The notes under the pieces are model-generated. The model was not told the DNA's origin, did not search any database, and saw only the letters and a program-made list of their open reading frames with translations. This document shows positions 1 through 5,331 of a DNA stretch of 6,573 nucleotides, one piece after another. Source of the DNA: Candidatus Parvarchaeota archaeon (GTDB taxonomy: Archaea; Nanobdellota; Nanobdellia; CSSed11-243R1); NCBI GenBank assembly GCA_003563585.1, contig PWUQ01000036.1, positions 1 through 6,573 of the forward strand, written 5' to 3'. Numbering within the stretch: the stretch's first letter is position 1; every line of letters starts with the position of its first letter. A program made the translations under genes and the position numbers.

Positions 1-98
1 AAGAACCAAAAGAAGAACCAAAAGAAGAACCAAAAGAAGAACCAAAAGAAGAACCAAAAGAAGAACCAAAAGAAGAACCAAAAGAAGAACCAAAAGAA
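1..98 (+). repeat. 12-bp perfect tandem repeat inside the S3 tail
   Basis: The unit AAGAACCAAAAG occurs eight times without one mismatch at 1-96 and is cut by the window edge, so the true copy number is unknown. The array then degenerates: an extra GAA codon, a ninth unit with CCT instead of CCA, and then unrelated sequence. Because 12 is a multiple of three, gain or loss of units keeps the frame. Read in the S3 frame each unit gives Glu-Pro-Lys-Glu with identical codons, which suggests recent expansion by slippage rather than old conserved protein sequence. Confidence 0.95.
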
Positions 99-137
99 GA
101 AGAACCTAAAGAGAAAAAGGAAATAATAGGTGAATAA
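1..137 (+). CDS. rps3: Small ribosomal subunit protein uS3, C-terminal tail only (5' end outside window)
   Basis: Partial gene; the frame begins at base 3 and ends at TAA 135-137. The visible part is eight Glu-Pro-Lys-Glu units, one extra Glu, a ninth unit, then KKEIIGE. It contains no folded domain. The assignment to S3 is an inference: in archaea S3 sits directly upstream of L29, and archaeal S3 proteins often end in a charged, low-complexity tail rich in Glu, Lys and Pro. S3 lines the mRNA entry channel of the small subunit, and such a tail would lie on the solvent side. All three + frames are free of stops within the repeat, but only this one runs to a stop just before the L29 start and gives the expected acidic/basic tail. 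The KH domains that would prove identity lie upstream of the window. Confidence 0.8.
   Translation, partial: EPKEEPKEEPKEEPKEEPKEEPKEEPKEEPKEEEPKEKKEIIGE
128..133 (+). promoter_or_regulatory. Shine-Dalgarno element for L29
   Basis: AGGTGA matches the complement of the usual archaeal 16S rRNA 3' end. It ends five bases before the TTG at 139. The GTG at 130-132 lies inside this element, so it is unlikely to be a start codon itself. The element lies in the last codons of S3. Confidence 0.75.
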
Positions 138-138
138 T

Positions 139-345
139 TTGGCTATATTACATATTCAAGAAATAAGAAAAATGAATGATGAAGAATTGGGTAAAAAGTT
201 GTCTGATTTGAAAAAAGAATTGATGAAGGCAAATGCTCAAATCGCGCAAGGAACTGTTCCAGAAAAACCTGGCAGAATAAAAGAAATTAAAAGAACAATT
301 GCGCGTATAAAAACAATAAAAAAAGAGAGAGGTGCTTTAAAATAA
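139..345 (+). CDS. rpl29: Large ribosomal subunit protein uL29, likely TTG start
   Basis: Small helical-hairpin protein of the large subunit, near the exit of the nascent-peptide tunnel where uL23 and uL29 form a docking site. From TTG 139 it is 68 residues and begins MAILHIQEIRKMNDEEL, matching the typical archaeal L29 opening (MAIL, then EIR and M, then acidic residues). The second half, from about residue 36, has the family pattern QGTVPEKPGRIKEIKRTIARI. A longer version from GTG 130 adds VNN, but that GTG overlaps the ribosome binding site. S3 stops at 137, one base before this start. L29 ends directly against the ATG of the next gene. Family assignment is secure; the TTG start is an inference from the ribosome binding site and the N-terminal match. 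Confidence 0.95.
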   Translation: MAILHIQEIRKMNDEELGKKLSDLKKELMKANAQIAQGTVPEKPGRIKEIKRTIARIKTIKKERGALK

Positions 346-654
346 ATGAGTAGTGTTTGTTCGAAATGCGGGTTACCTGAGGAATTGTGTGTTTGTGAAA
401 CAATTGCAAAGGAAAAACAGAAAATAAAAATACTAACTTCGAAAAGAAGGTATGGAAAAATAACAACTGTGATTGAAGGCATAGAAACAAATGATATAGA
501 TATCAAGGAACTCACAAGCAATCTCAAATCAAAACTTGCATGTGGTGGAACACATAAAGGAGATACAATAGAACTTCAAGGAGATCATAAGAAAAAGGTT
601 AAAGATTTGCTGATAAAATCAGGATTTTCAGAAGATCAAATAGACATAAGGTGA
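346..654 (+). CDS. sui1: Translation initiation factor aIF1 (SUI1/eIF1 family)
   Basis: Initiation factor that binds near the small-subunit P site and monitors start-codon selection. The 102-residue protein opens with a zinc-knuckle-like cysteine cluster (C5, C8, C15, C17; CX2CX6CXC, with the family motif [11 protein letters not shown]). The SUI1 fold follows: RRYGKITT at 34-41, and [18 protein letters not shown] at 64-81, the conserved core of the family. The length is normal for archaeal aIF1. The ATG abuts the L29 stop with no gap. A possible ribosome binding site GAGGTG at 329-334 lies 11 bases upstream, inside the L29 end. This factor sits between L29 and rnp1 in many archaea, so its place in the operon is canonical. 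Confidence 0.97.
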   Translation: MSSVCSKCGLPEELCVCETIAKEKQKIKILTSKRRYGKITTVIEGIETNDIDIKELTSNLKSKLACGGTHKGDTIELQGDHKKKVKDLLIKSGFSEDQIDIR

Positions 655-663
655 ACGTGATAA

Positions 664-945
664 ATGATAACACCAAAAAATTTGATTTGGCATGAATTGA
701 TTGGTTTGCAAATTGAAATCATTGAAAACAAAAATGAACAACTTGTTGGTTTGAAAGGAAAAATAATTGATGAAACAAAAAATATGATTATCATTAAATC
801 AAAGGAAGGCGAAAAAAAAATAATAAAAAAAGATTCAAAATTTAAAATAAGAATAGATGAAAAAAATATCTTAGTTGATGGCTCATTAATTGTTGGGCGT
901 CCAGAAAAAAGAACAAAGAAAAAACTTCCAAAAAAGAGGGTTTAA
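664..945 (+). CDS. rnp1: RNase P protein component 1 (Rnp1, Pop4/Rpp29 family)
   Basis: Protein subunit of archaeal ribonuclease P, the RNA-protein enzyme that removes 5' leaders from tRNA precursors; in archaea Rpp29 pairs with Rpp21 to aid substrate recognition. The 93-residue protein has the family landmarks in order: HELIGL at 10-15, LVGLKGKIIDETKN at 27-40 (Sm-like barrel strands), and VDGSLIVGRPEKR at 71-83, then a basic tail. AGGTGA at 649-654, overlapping the aIF1 stop, lies nine bases before the ATG. A run of nine A at 812-820 occurs within the gene but the frame stays intact. Its presence predicts that this organism keeps protein-assisted RNase P, unlike Nanoarchaeum equitans, which lacks the enzyme. 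Confidence 0.96.
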   Translation: MITPKNLIWHELIGLQIEIIENKNEQLVGLKGKIIDETKNMIIIKSKEGEKKIIKKDSKFKIRIDEKNILVDGSLIVGRPEKRTKKKLPKKRV

Positions 946-947
946 AA

Positions 948-1304
948 ATGACTCAAAAAGAAACGAAAAAAGAAAAAGTGAAAAATGTTGGAATTTCCGG
1001 CGTGGAATTTCCTAAAACTAAGTGCGATGATTTAAATTGTCCATTTCATGGAACTTTAAAGATAAGAGGTAGAGTATTTGAGGGTGTTGTAGAGAGTATT
1101 AAACCTTCTAAAACAGCAATAGTCAGATGGGAAAGAAGAGTATTTTGTCCAAAATATGAACGTTTTGAAGGAAGATTTACAAAAGTTAGTGCGCATAGAA
1201 CTGGATGTTTAAACATAAAAAAAGACGATTTAGTTATAATAGGTGAATGTAGACCTATATCAAAATCAAAAAAATTTGTCGTATTAGGAAAGGTAGAAAA
1301 ATGA
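948..1304 (+). CDS. rps17: Small ribosomal subunit protein uS17
   Basis: Primary 16S rRNA-binding protein with an OB-fold, located in the body of the small subunit. It is 118 residues, within the range for archaeal S17. Landmarks: CPFHGTLKIRGRVFEG at 31-46 with a preceding Cys at 26, YERFEGRFTKVSAH at 70-83, and VIIGECRPISKSKKFVVL at 96-113, the typical C-terminal strand pair. The N-terminal 12 residues are a short lysine-rich lead. GAGGG at 936-940 lies seven bases before the ATG, in the end of rnp1. The TGA stop overlaps the L14 ATG by four bases (ATGA at 1301-1304), which suggests coupled translation. Confidence 0.97.
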   Translation: MTQKETKKEKVKNVGISGVEFPKTKCDDLNCPFHGTLKIRGRVFEGVVESIKPSKTAIVRWERRVFCPKYERFEGRFTKVSAHRTGCLNIKKDDLVIIGECRPISKSKKFVVLGKVEK

Positions 1305-1705
1305 AAGCTGTAAAAGCAAATGTTACAAAAGCACTTCAGGTTGGAAGTAGGATTAAGGTAGCTGATAATTCAGGAGCAAAAATTATAGAAATTGTTTCAG
1401 TTAGAGGGTACAAAGGTGTTAAAGGAAGACTTGCAAAATGTGGCGTTGGAGATTTATTTATAGGAGCAGTTAAAAAAGGAAATCCAGACACCAAACACAC
1501 ACTTTTACCTTGTATTGTAATAAGACAAAAGAAAGAATACAGAAGAAAAAGCGGAGTTAGAATAAAATTTGAGGATAATGCTGCAATTGTTTTGAAAGAT
1601 ATTAAAAAAGGAGAACCAAAAGGGACAAGTATAAAAGGTCCTGTGGCAAGAGAGGTTGTGGAAAGGTTCCCTGTGATAACTAGAATATCTAAAATGGTGA
1701 TATGA
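1301..1705 (+). CDS. rpl14: Large ribosomal subunit protein uL14
   Basis: Beta-barrel protein on the subunit interface of the large subunit, contacting 16S rRNA in the joined ribosome and part of the GTPase-side bridge region. It is 134 residues, close to the archaeal norm of about 132. Landmarks: IKVADNSGAKIIEIVSV at 18-34, CGVGD at 47-51, a basic loop QKKEYRRKSGVRIKF at 76-90 followed by EDNAAIV, and GTSIKGPVARE at 108-118. The start overlaps the S17 stop by four bases and is preceded by AAGGT at 1290-1294, six bases upstream. The stop TGA 1703-1705 overlaps the next start. Confidence 0.97.
   Translation: MKAVKANVTKALQVGSRIKVADNSGAKIIEIVSVRGYKGVKGRLAKCGVGDLFIGAVKKGNPDTKHTLLPCIVIRQKKEYRRKSGVRIKFEDNAAIVLKDIKKGEPKGTSIKGPVAREVVERFPVITRISKMVI
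1696..1701 (+). promoter_or_regulatory. Shine-Dalgarno element for L24
   Basis: GGTGAT is a full match to the part of the anti-Shine-Dalgarno complement used throughout this operon. It ends directly at ATG 1702 and three bases before ATG 1705. The second ATG is therefore the better start, since a spacing of zero is not workable. Confidence 0.6.
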
Positions 1706-2073
1706 TGATAAAAACCAGAGATAGAACAAAGCAAAGAAAAAGGATTGCTCCTTTCGTTAAGATGAAAGGATTAGGTTCACATTTATCTAAATCCCTTAGA
1801 CAAAAATATAATATCAGAACTGTCGGGCTTAGAAAAGGAGACGAAGTTAAAGTAATGAGGGGAAAGTTCAAAGATAAACAAGGAACAGTAGATAAAATAA
1901 TTCCAAAAAAAGAAAAAGTTTTCATTACTGGTGTCGAGATAGAAAAACAAGATGGAACTAAATCCAAAGTTTCTATACATAATTCAAATTTAATCATAAC
2001 ATCACTAAATTTAAAAGATAAATTAAGAAAAGAAAAGCTGGAAAAAAATAAAAAAAAAGGTGTTAACAAATGA
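1705..2073 (+). CDS. rpl24: Large ribosomal subunit protein uL24, with two adjacent ATG codons
   Basis: Assembly-initiating 23S rRNA-binding protein that sits near the peptide exit tunnel. From ATG 1705 it has 122 residues; from ATG 1702 it has one more Met. The archaeal pattern is clear: a basic lead with TKQRKRIAP, the segment SHLSKSLRQKYNIRTVGLRK at 25-44, a KOW motif at 42-65 (RKGDEVKVMRGKFKDKQG), EIEKQDGTK, then IHNSNLIITSLNLKDK at 91-106 and a lysine-rich end. The L14 stop overlaps this start by one base. Its own stop overlaps S4e by four bases. A run of nine A at 2050-2058 lies near the 3' end, just before the ribosome binding site of S4e. Confidence 0.96.
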   Translation: MIKTRDRTKQRKRIAPFVKMKGLGSHLSKSLRQKYNIRTVGLRKGDEVKVMRGKFKDKQGTVDKIIPKKEKVFITGVEIEKQDGTKSKVSIHNSNLIITSLNLKDKLRKEKLEKNKKKGVNK

Positions 2074-2783
2074 AAAAACATGAACATAGAATAGCTTCAC
2101 CAAAGAGATATCCAATATTGAAAAAGGAAGCGCATTATGTAATCAAGCTAGGTCCTGGACCTCATTCAAAAAAAGATGGACTACCTTTATTATTATTATT
2201 GAGAGATTTATTAAAAATTTCTAGAACTAGAAAAGAAACAGAAAAAATTCTAAACACAAGAAAAATTTTAGTAGATAAGAGGGTTGTAAAAGATGTAAAA
2301 TTACCAGTTGGATTAATGGATTCAATAACTATATCAGACGATAATTATAGATTTTTATATAATACACATGGAGATGTGAAACTTGTTAAGATAGACGATA
2401 AAGAATCATCATTAAAAATTTGTAAAATAAAAGATAAATCCACTGTAAAGGGTGGAAAATTACAATTAAATCTTCATGACGGGAGGAATTTATTAGTTGA
2501 TTCTAATGAACATAAACCAGGAGACTCTATACTAATATCTCTTCCAAATCAAGAAATAAACAAACATTTACCATGTAAAAAAGGAATGCTTGTTTACATA
2601 ACAGATGGAAAACATATAGGAGAAATAGCTGAAATATATGAATTTATCAAATCTCCAGGTTCTAATCCAGATAGAGTTATTTTGAAACTAAATGAAAACA
2701 AATTCGAAACATTGAAAAAATACTTATTTGTGATAGGTGAATCAAAGCCGGAGTTAAATCTTGGTGAAATTTATGACAACTGA
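2070..2783 (+). CDS. rps4e: Small ribosomal subunit protein eS4 (S4e)
   Basis: Small-subunit protein found in archaea and eukaryotes but not bacteria, so it fixes the domain of life. It is 237 residues, a normal archaeal length. N-terminal block RIASPKRYPILKK at 7-19, then the hallmark KLGPGPHSKKDGLPLLLLLR at 26-45, leading into an S4-type RNA-binding region of about 42-105. A central beta domain follows, with LHDGRN at 135-140 and KPGDSILISLP at 149-159. A KOW-like segment GMLVYITDGKHIGEIAEI lies at 172-189. GGTG at 2059-2062, seven bases upstream, serves the ATG. The gene overlaps the L24 end by four bases and the L5 start by 11 bases. Confidence 0.97.
   Translation: MKKHEHRIASPKRYPILKKEAHYVIKLGPGPHSKKDGLPLLLLLRDLLKISRTRKETEKILNTRKILVDKRVVKDVKLPVGLMDSITISDDNYRFLYNTHGDVKLVKIDDKESSLKICKIKDKSTVKGGKLQLNLHDGRNLLVDSNEHKPGDSILISLPNQEINKHLPCKKGMLVYITDGKHIGEIAEIYEFIKSPGSNPDRVILKLNENKFETLKKYLFVIGESKPELNLGEIYDN
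2763..2767 (+). promoter_or_regulatory. Shine-Dalgarno element for L5
   Basis: GGTGA lies inside the last codons of S4e and ends five bases before ATG 2773, the same spacing as at L29. It supports ATG 2773 over the in-frame TTG 2761 and GTG 2764. A weaker GGAG at 2750-2753 could serve the TTG and is the only argument for the longer form. Confidence 0.7.
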
Positions 2784-3318
2784 TAAAAACAATCCAATGA
2801 AAGAAATTGAAATAGAAAAATTGACTTTAAATGTTTGTGTAGGTGAAAGTGGGGATAAATTAGAAAATGCTAAGATTCTTTTGGAAAGAATTTCAGATTC
2901 AAAAGTAGTTTATACATACGCTAAGAAAAGAATTCCTACATGGAACCTTAGACCTGGTTTGGCGATAGGTGTTAAAACTACTATAAGAGGAAAGAAGGTT
3001 CATGAATTGCTTAAAAGATTGTTCGAATCAGTTGAAAACAATATACATCCAAAAAACTTTGACAATGAAGGAAACCTTTCATTTGGAATAAAGGAGTATA
3101 TCCACATACCAGATGTAAAATATGATCCATCTCTTGGAATAATAGGTTTAGATGTTTGTGTTACATTGAAAAGAAAAAGCGGTTATAGAGTTAAACGAAG
3201 AAATTATAAAAAATCAAGAGTTGGAAAAAAACATAGAATTTCCAAAGACGAATCTATGAACTTTTTCAAAGAAAATTTCAAAATATCCATAGGAGAAAAG
3301 AAAAGGAGACTTTGGTGA
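2773..3318 (+). CDS. rpl5: Large ribosomal subunit protein uL5
   Basis: Binds 5S rRNA together with L18, anchors the central protuberance and contacts P-site tRNA. From ATG 2773 it is 181 residues, the usual archaeal size. Landmarks: [20 protein letters not shown] at 7-26, [20 protein letters not shown] at 48-67 with TTIRGKK after it, [20 protein letters not shown] at 96-115, then [18 protein letters not shown] at 117-134 and GYRVKRR at 137-143. It starts 11 bases before the S4e stop, the longest overlap in the window. An in-frame TTG at 2761 would add four residues but falls on the wrong side of the GGTGA element. The upstream partner of the 5S particle, L18, is encoded later in the same operon. 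Confidence 0.97.
   Translation: MTTDKNNPMKEIEIEKLTLNVCVGESGDKLENAKILLERISDSKVVYTYAKKRIPTWNLRPGLAIGVKTTIRGKKVHELLKRLFESVENNIHPKNFDNEGNLSFGIKEYIHIPDVKYDPSLGIIGLDVCVTLKRKSGYRVKRRNYKKSRVGKKHRISKDESMNFFKENFKISIGEKKRRLW
3314..3318 (+). promoter_or_regulatory. Shine-Dalgarno element overlapping the L5 stop, for S14
   Basis: GGTGA spans the last Trp codon and the TGA stop of L5 and ends four bases before ATG 3323. It supports ATG 3323 as the true S14 start, and so supports the unusually long S14 N-terminus. Confidence 0.7.
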
Positions 3319-3322
3319 GAAT

Positions 3323-3562
3323 ATGACTATAAAGAGTTATAAAAAATTGCTTAAACAAATAGAACACAAGAAAGATAAGAAAGAGAAATTCCTAAAACAT
3401 AGTAAACCTAAAGAGAGAAGTCATGGTATAGGTAATAGAAAATGCAAAAGATGCGGAAGATTTGGTGCACATGTTAACCGTTATGGATTACATCTTTGCA
3501 GACAATGCTTTAGAGAGAAAGCTCCAAAAATAGGATTCAAAAAGAAAGGACATGAGGTATAA
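3323..3562 (+). CDS. rps14: Small ribosomal subunit protein uS14, zinc-binding form with N-terminal extension
   Basis: Protein of the small-subunit head. It is 79 residues. The C-terminal half is a standard zinc-binding S14: C41 and C44 ([10 protein letters not shown]), then [20 protein letters not shown] with C59 and C62, giving CX2C-X14-CX2C. Archaeal S14 is usually about 50-56 residues, so roughly 25 extra residues precede the core. The extension is highly basic and looks helical ([20 protein letters not shown] at 5-24, then [13 protein letters not shown]). There is no Met codon between the start and the zinc core, and a well-placed ribosome binding site supports ATG 3323, so the extension is probably translated. 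I recall similar extensions in some DPANN archaea; that comparison is from memory. It lies between L5 and S8, the canonical place. Confidence 0.95.
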   Translation: MTIKSYKKLLKQIEHKKDKKEKFLKHSKPKERSHGIGNRKCKRCGRFGAHVNRYGLHLCRQCFREKAPKIGFKKKGHEV

Positions 3563-3564
3563 AA

Positions 3565-3951
3565 ATGGTAGATATAATCGCTCAAGCGCTTTCACAAATA
3601 AAAAATGCTGAAAAAAAGGGAGTTCAAACTTGCGTAATTAGACCTGTTTCGAAAACACTAAGAAACATATTAGATTTAATGCAAAAAGAAGGATATATAG
3701 GAGAATTTGAAATAATTGACGATGGTAAAGGAGGATTTATAAAAATAAATTTATTAGGTGCTATAAATAATTGTGGTGCGATTAAACCAAGATTTTCCAC
3801 ATCACTTTCAAATTATCAAAATTTTGAAAAACGCTATCTTCCAGCTAAAAAATATGGAGTTTTAATTGTTTCAACAACAGAAGGGATAATGACTCAGGAA
3901 GAAGCTAAAGAAAAAAAACAAGGAGGCAGACTATTAGCCTACGTATATTAG
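3565..3951 (+). CDS. rps8: Small ribosomal subunit protein uS8
   Basis: Primary 16S rRNA-binding protein of the small-subunit platform and body; in several organisms it also controls its own operon through an mRNA mimic of its rRNA site, though I see no such site here. It is 128 residues, near the archaeal norm of 130. Landmarks: ALSQIKNAEKKG at 8-19, MQKEGYIGEFEIIDDGKGG at 39-57, NNCGAIKPRF at 68-77, KRYLPAKKYGVLIVST at 89-104, and the invariant C-terminus GGRLLAYVY. The N-terminus (MVDIIAQALS) is a few residues shorter than the common archaeal form with a DPLANALS-like opening. GAGGT at 3554-3558 lies six bases before the ATG. Confidence 0.97.
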   Translation: MVDIIAQALSQIKNAEKKGVQTCVIRPVSKTLRNILDLMQKEGYIGEFEIIDDGKGGFIKINLLGAINNCGAIKPRFSTSLSNYQNFEKRYLPAKKYGVLIVSTTEGIMTQEEAKEKKQGGRLLAYVY

Positions 3952-3955
3952 TGAT
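3951..3955 (+). promoter_or_regulatory. Ribosome binding site for L6, overlapping the S8 stop
   Basis: GTGAT matches five bases of the anti-Shine-Dalgarno complement and ends four bases before ATG 3960. Its first base is the last base of the S8 TAG stop. The GTG within it could be read as an in-frame start, but nothing purine-rich precedes it, so it is better seen as part of the binding site. Confidence 0.6.
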
Positions 3956-3959
3956 ATTT

Positions 3960-4481
3960 ATGGAAGAAGAGATAATCATACCAGAAAATGTTGAAGTTAA
4001 AAAAGATGGAGGAATCATCTTTGTAAAAGGAGAACTTGGTGAAATATCTAAAAAATTGTCTCATCCAAAAGTAAAAATAGAAATAAAAGATAATGCTGTA
4101 AAAGTTATTTCAGATTTGGAAACAAGAAAATCTAAGAGATTAATAAACACATTCGCTTCACATATCAAAAATTTATTTAAGGGAGTTCAAAAAGGCTATA
4201 CATATAAATTGAAAATAGTGTATACACACTTTCCAACAAATGTTAAAGTAGAAGAAAACAAAATAATAATCGAAAATTTCATAGGAGAAAGATCTCCAAG
4301 AATTTCAAAAAAGTTGCCTGGTGTCGAAGTTAAAATAGATAAAAAAGATATTACGATTTCAGGTCCAGATTTACAGGCAGTTTCACAAACCGCAGCAAAT
4401 TTGGAAAGAGCAACAAGAATTGTTGGAAAAGATAAAAGAATTTTCCAAGATGGAATATATATAATTGAAAAGGGGAAATAA
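3960..4481 (+). CDS. rpl6: Large ribosomal subunit protein uL6
   Basis: Large-subunit protein near the sarcin-ricin loop and the factor-binding site. From ATG 3960 it is 173 residues, slightly short of the common archaeal 177-184. Two repeated L6 domains: the first at about 1-80 with NTFASHIKNLFKGVQKGY at 63-80, the second from about 81 with YKLKIVYTHFP at 82-92, IENFIGERSPR at 104-114, then SQTAANLERATRI at 142-154 and FQDGIYIIEKGK at the end. A start at GTG 3951 would add three residues but coincides with the binding site. The gap to L32e is a single base. Confidence 0.97.
   Translation: MEEEIIIPENVEVKKDGGIIFVKGELGEISKKLSHPKVKIEIKDNAVKVISDLETRKSKRLINTFASHIKNLFKGVQKGYTYKLKIVYTHFPTNVKVEENKIIIENFIGERSPRISKKLPGVEVKIDKKDITISGPDLQAVSQTAANLERATRIVGKDKRIFQDGIYIIEKGK
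4471..4475 (+). promoter_or_regulatory. Shine-Dalgarno element for L32e
   Basis: AGGGG in the last codons of L6 lies seven bases before ATG 4483. It lies inside the frame that would start at TTG 4465, which argues that the TTG is not the start. Confidence 0.7.
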
Positions 4482-4482
4482 T

Positions 4483-4881
4483 ATGTCAAAAATAAAAAAA
4501 ACAAGAAGAAAGAAACCAAAGTTTCCTAGACTTAACCTAAATGTAAAAAGGTTAGATGTTTCAAAATGGAGAAAACCTAAAGGAATGAGTGGAAGACCAA
4601 AGAAGAGTTTGAGTCACAAGAAAGGAAAATCTCCTAAAGTAGGTTATGGTTTGTCCTCAGAATTTAAAAATAAACACATGAGTGGAATGGAGATTGTCGA
4701 GGTTTCAAATATAAATGAACTTGAAAAATTGGATAAAACAAAACAGATGGCAAAAATATTGAATGTTGGAAGAAGAAAAAAAATAGAAATTGTTAAAAAA
4801 GCAATTTCAAAAGGAATAAAAATATCAAATTTGAGAAAACCTGAAGAATATATAAATAAATCAAAAAGTAAAAGTGATTAA
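4483..4881 (+). CDS. rpl32e: Large ribosomal subunit protein eL32 (L32e)
   Basis: Archaeal/eukaryotic large-subunit protein absent from bacteria. From ATG 4483 it is 132 residues, a normal archaeal size. The first half is very basic, with FPRLNLNVKRLDVSKWRKPK at 14-33, GMSGRPKKS at 34-42 and SPKVGYG at 50-56. The globular half carries HMSGMEIVEVSN at 65-76 and the family segment ILNVGRRKKIEIVKKAISKG at 92-111. The position between L6 and L19e is the archaeal order. The longest frame would begin at TTG 4465 with six more codons, all within the L6 end; the ribosome binding site excludes it. It ends in a serine/lysine tail. Confidence 0.96.
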   Translation: MSKIKKTRRKKPKFPRLNLNVKRLDVSKWRKPKGMSGRPKKSLSHKKGKSPKVGYGLSSEFKNKHMSGMEIVEVSNINELEKLDKTKQMAKILNVGRRKKIEIVKKAISKGIKISNLRKPEEYINKSKSKSD

Positions 4882-4883
4882 AA

Positions 4884-5330
4884 ATGGATTTGAAAATACA
4901 AAAAAGACTTGCAGCAGAACTCCTTAAGGTAGGAGAATCTAGGGTATGGATAAATCCCGAAAACGCAGAAGAAATTTCAAAGTCTATCACAAAGGAAGAT
5001 ATAAGAGAATTAATTGCTCAAGGTCAAATAAAAGCTAAAAAGGTAAAAGGAGTTAGCAGAGGAAGAGCTAAAGAACTTCAAGCTCAAAGAAAAAAAGGCA
5101 GAAAAAAAGGACACGGTAAGAGAAAAGGAACTGCTAATGCAAGATTAAATGACAAAGAAAAGTGGATGAATAAAGTTAGAGCTTTGAGACGAAAGTTAAA
5201 TTATTTTAAAAAACAAGGAGAAATAGACTCCAAAAAACATAGAGAGTTATATCTAAAAATAAAAGGAAACTTTTTCAGAAGCGCATCTCACTTGGAATCT
5301 TATATTGAAAAATTAAAAAGGGGAAAGTAG
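4884..5330 (+). CDS. rpl19e: Large ribosomal subunit protein eL19 (L19e)
   Basis: Archaeal/eukaryotic large-subunit protein, largely helical, whose extended middle threads through rRNA and helps form inter-subunit contacts. It is 148 residues, the usual length. Landmarks: QKRLAAELLKVGESRVWINP at 6-25, IRELIAQGQIKAK at 40-52, the strongly basic linker SRGRAKELQAQRKKGRKKGH at 58-77, GKRKGTANAR at 78-87, then WMNKVRALRRKL at 94-105 and YLKIKGNFFRS at 123-133. GTGAT at 4874-4878, in the end of L32e, lies five bases before the ATG. Confidence 0.97.
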   Translation: MDLKIQKRLAAELLKVGESRVWINPENAEEISKSITKEDIRELIAQGQIKAKKVKGVSRGRAKELQAQRKKGRKKGHGKRKGTANARLNDKEKWMNKVRALRRKLNYFKKQGEIDSKKHRELYLKIKGNFFRSASHLESYIEKLKRGK

Positions 5331-5331
5331 A

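Noticed and set aside
1..96. CRISPR-like or other regulatory direct-repeat array
   Set aside because: The 12-bp units are directly adjacent with no spacers, and they read cleanly as Glu-Pro-Lys-Glu codons in the frame that ends just before L29. A coding low-complexity tail explains them.
1..126. Other open frames through the repeat on both strands
   Set aside because: A 12-bp repeat without stop triplets is open in several frames by construction. The alternatives give Lys-Asn-Gln-Lys or Arg-Thr-Lys-Arg runs, have no family support and do not fit the operon.
812..820. Nine-A run in rnp1 (and another at 2050-2058 in L24) as a programmed frameshift or transcript-slippage site
   Set aside because: Both genes are intact in the normal frame with family-typical length, no alternative frame continues usefully, and such runs are expected in a genome this A-rich and lysine-rich.
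1612..1622. Stray copy of the S3 repeat core (GAACCAAAAG) inside L14
   Set aside because: It is a single short match encoding Glu-Pro-Lys in a normal L14 loop, expected by chance in A-rich sequence.
1336..1734. Minus-strand open frames over L14 and L24
   Set aside because: Hydrophobic, Phe/Ser/Leu-rich products are what the complement of A-rich, Lys-rich genes gives. They lie wholly over well-supported ribosomal genes and show no recognisable domain.
1689..2087. Minus-strand frame over L24 resembling a membrane protein
   Set aside because: It is the complement of the Lys/Glu-rich L24 gene; the apparent hydrophobicity comes from TTT and TTC codons opposite AAA and GAA.
3565..4481. An S8 autoregulatory RNA site in the mRNA
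   Set aside because: S8 feedback through an rRNA mimic is known in bacteria and some archaea, but I could not identify a convincing helix with the required internal loop by eye.
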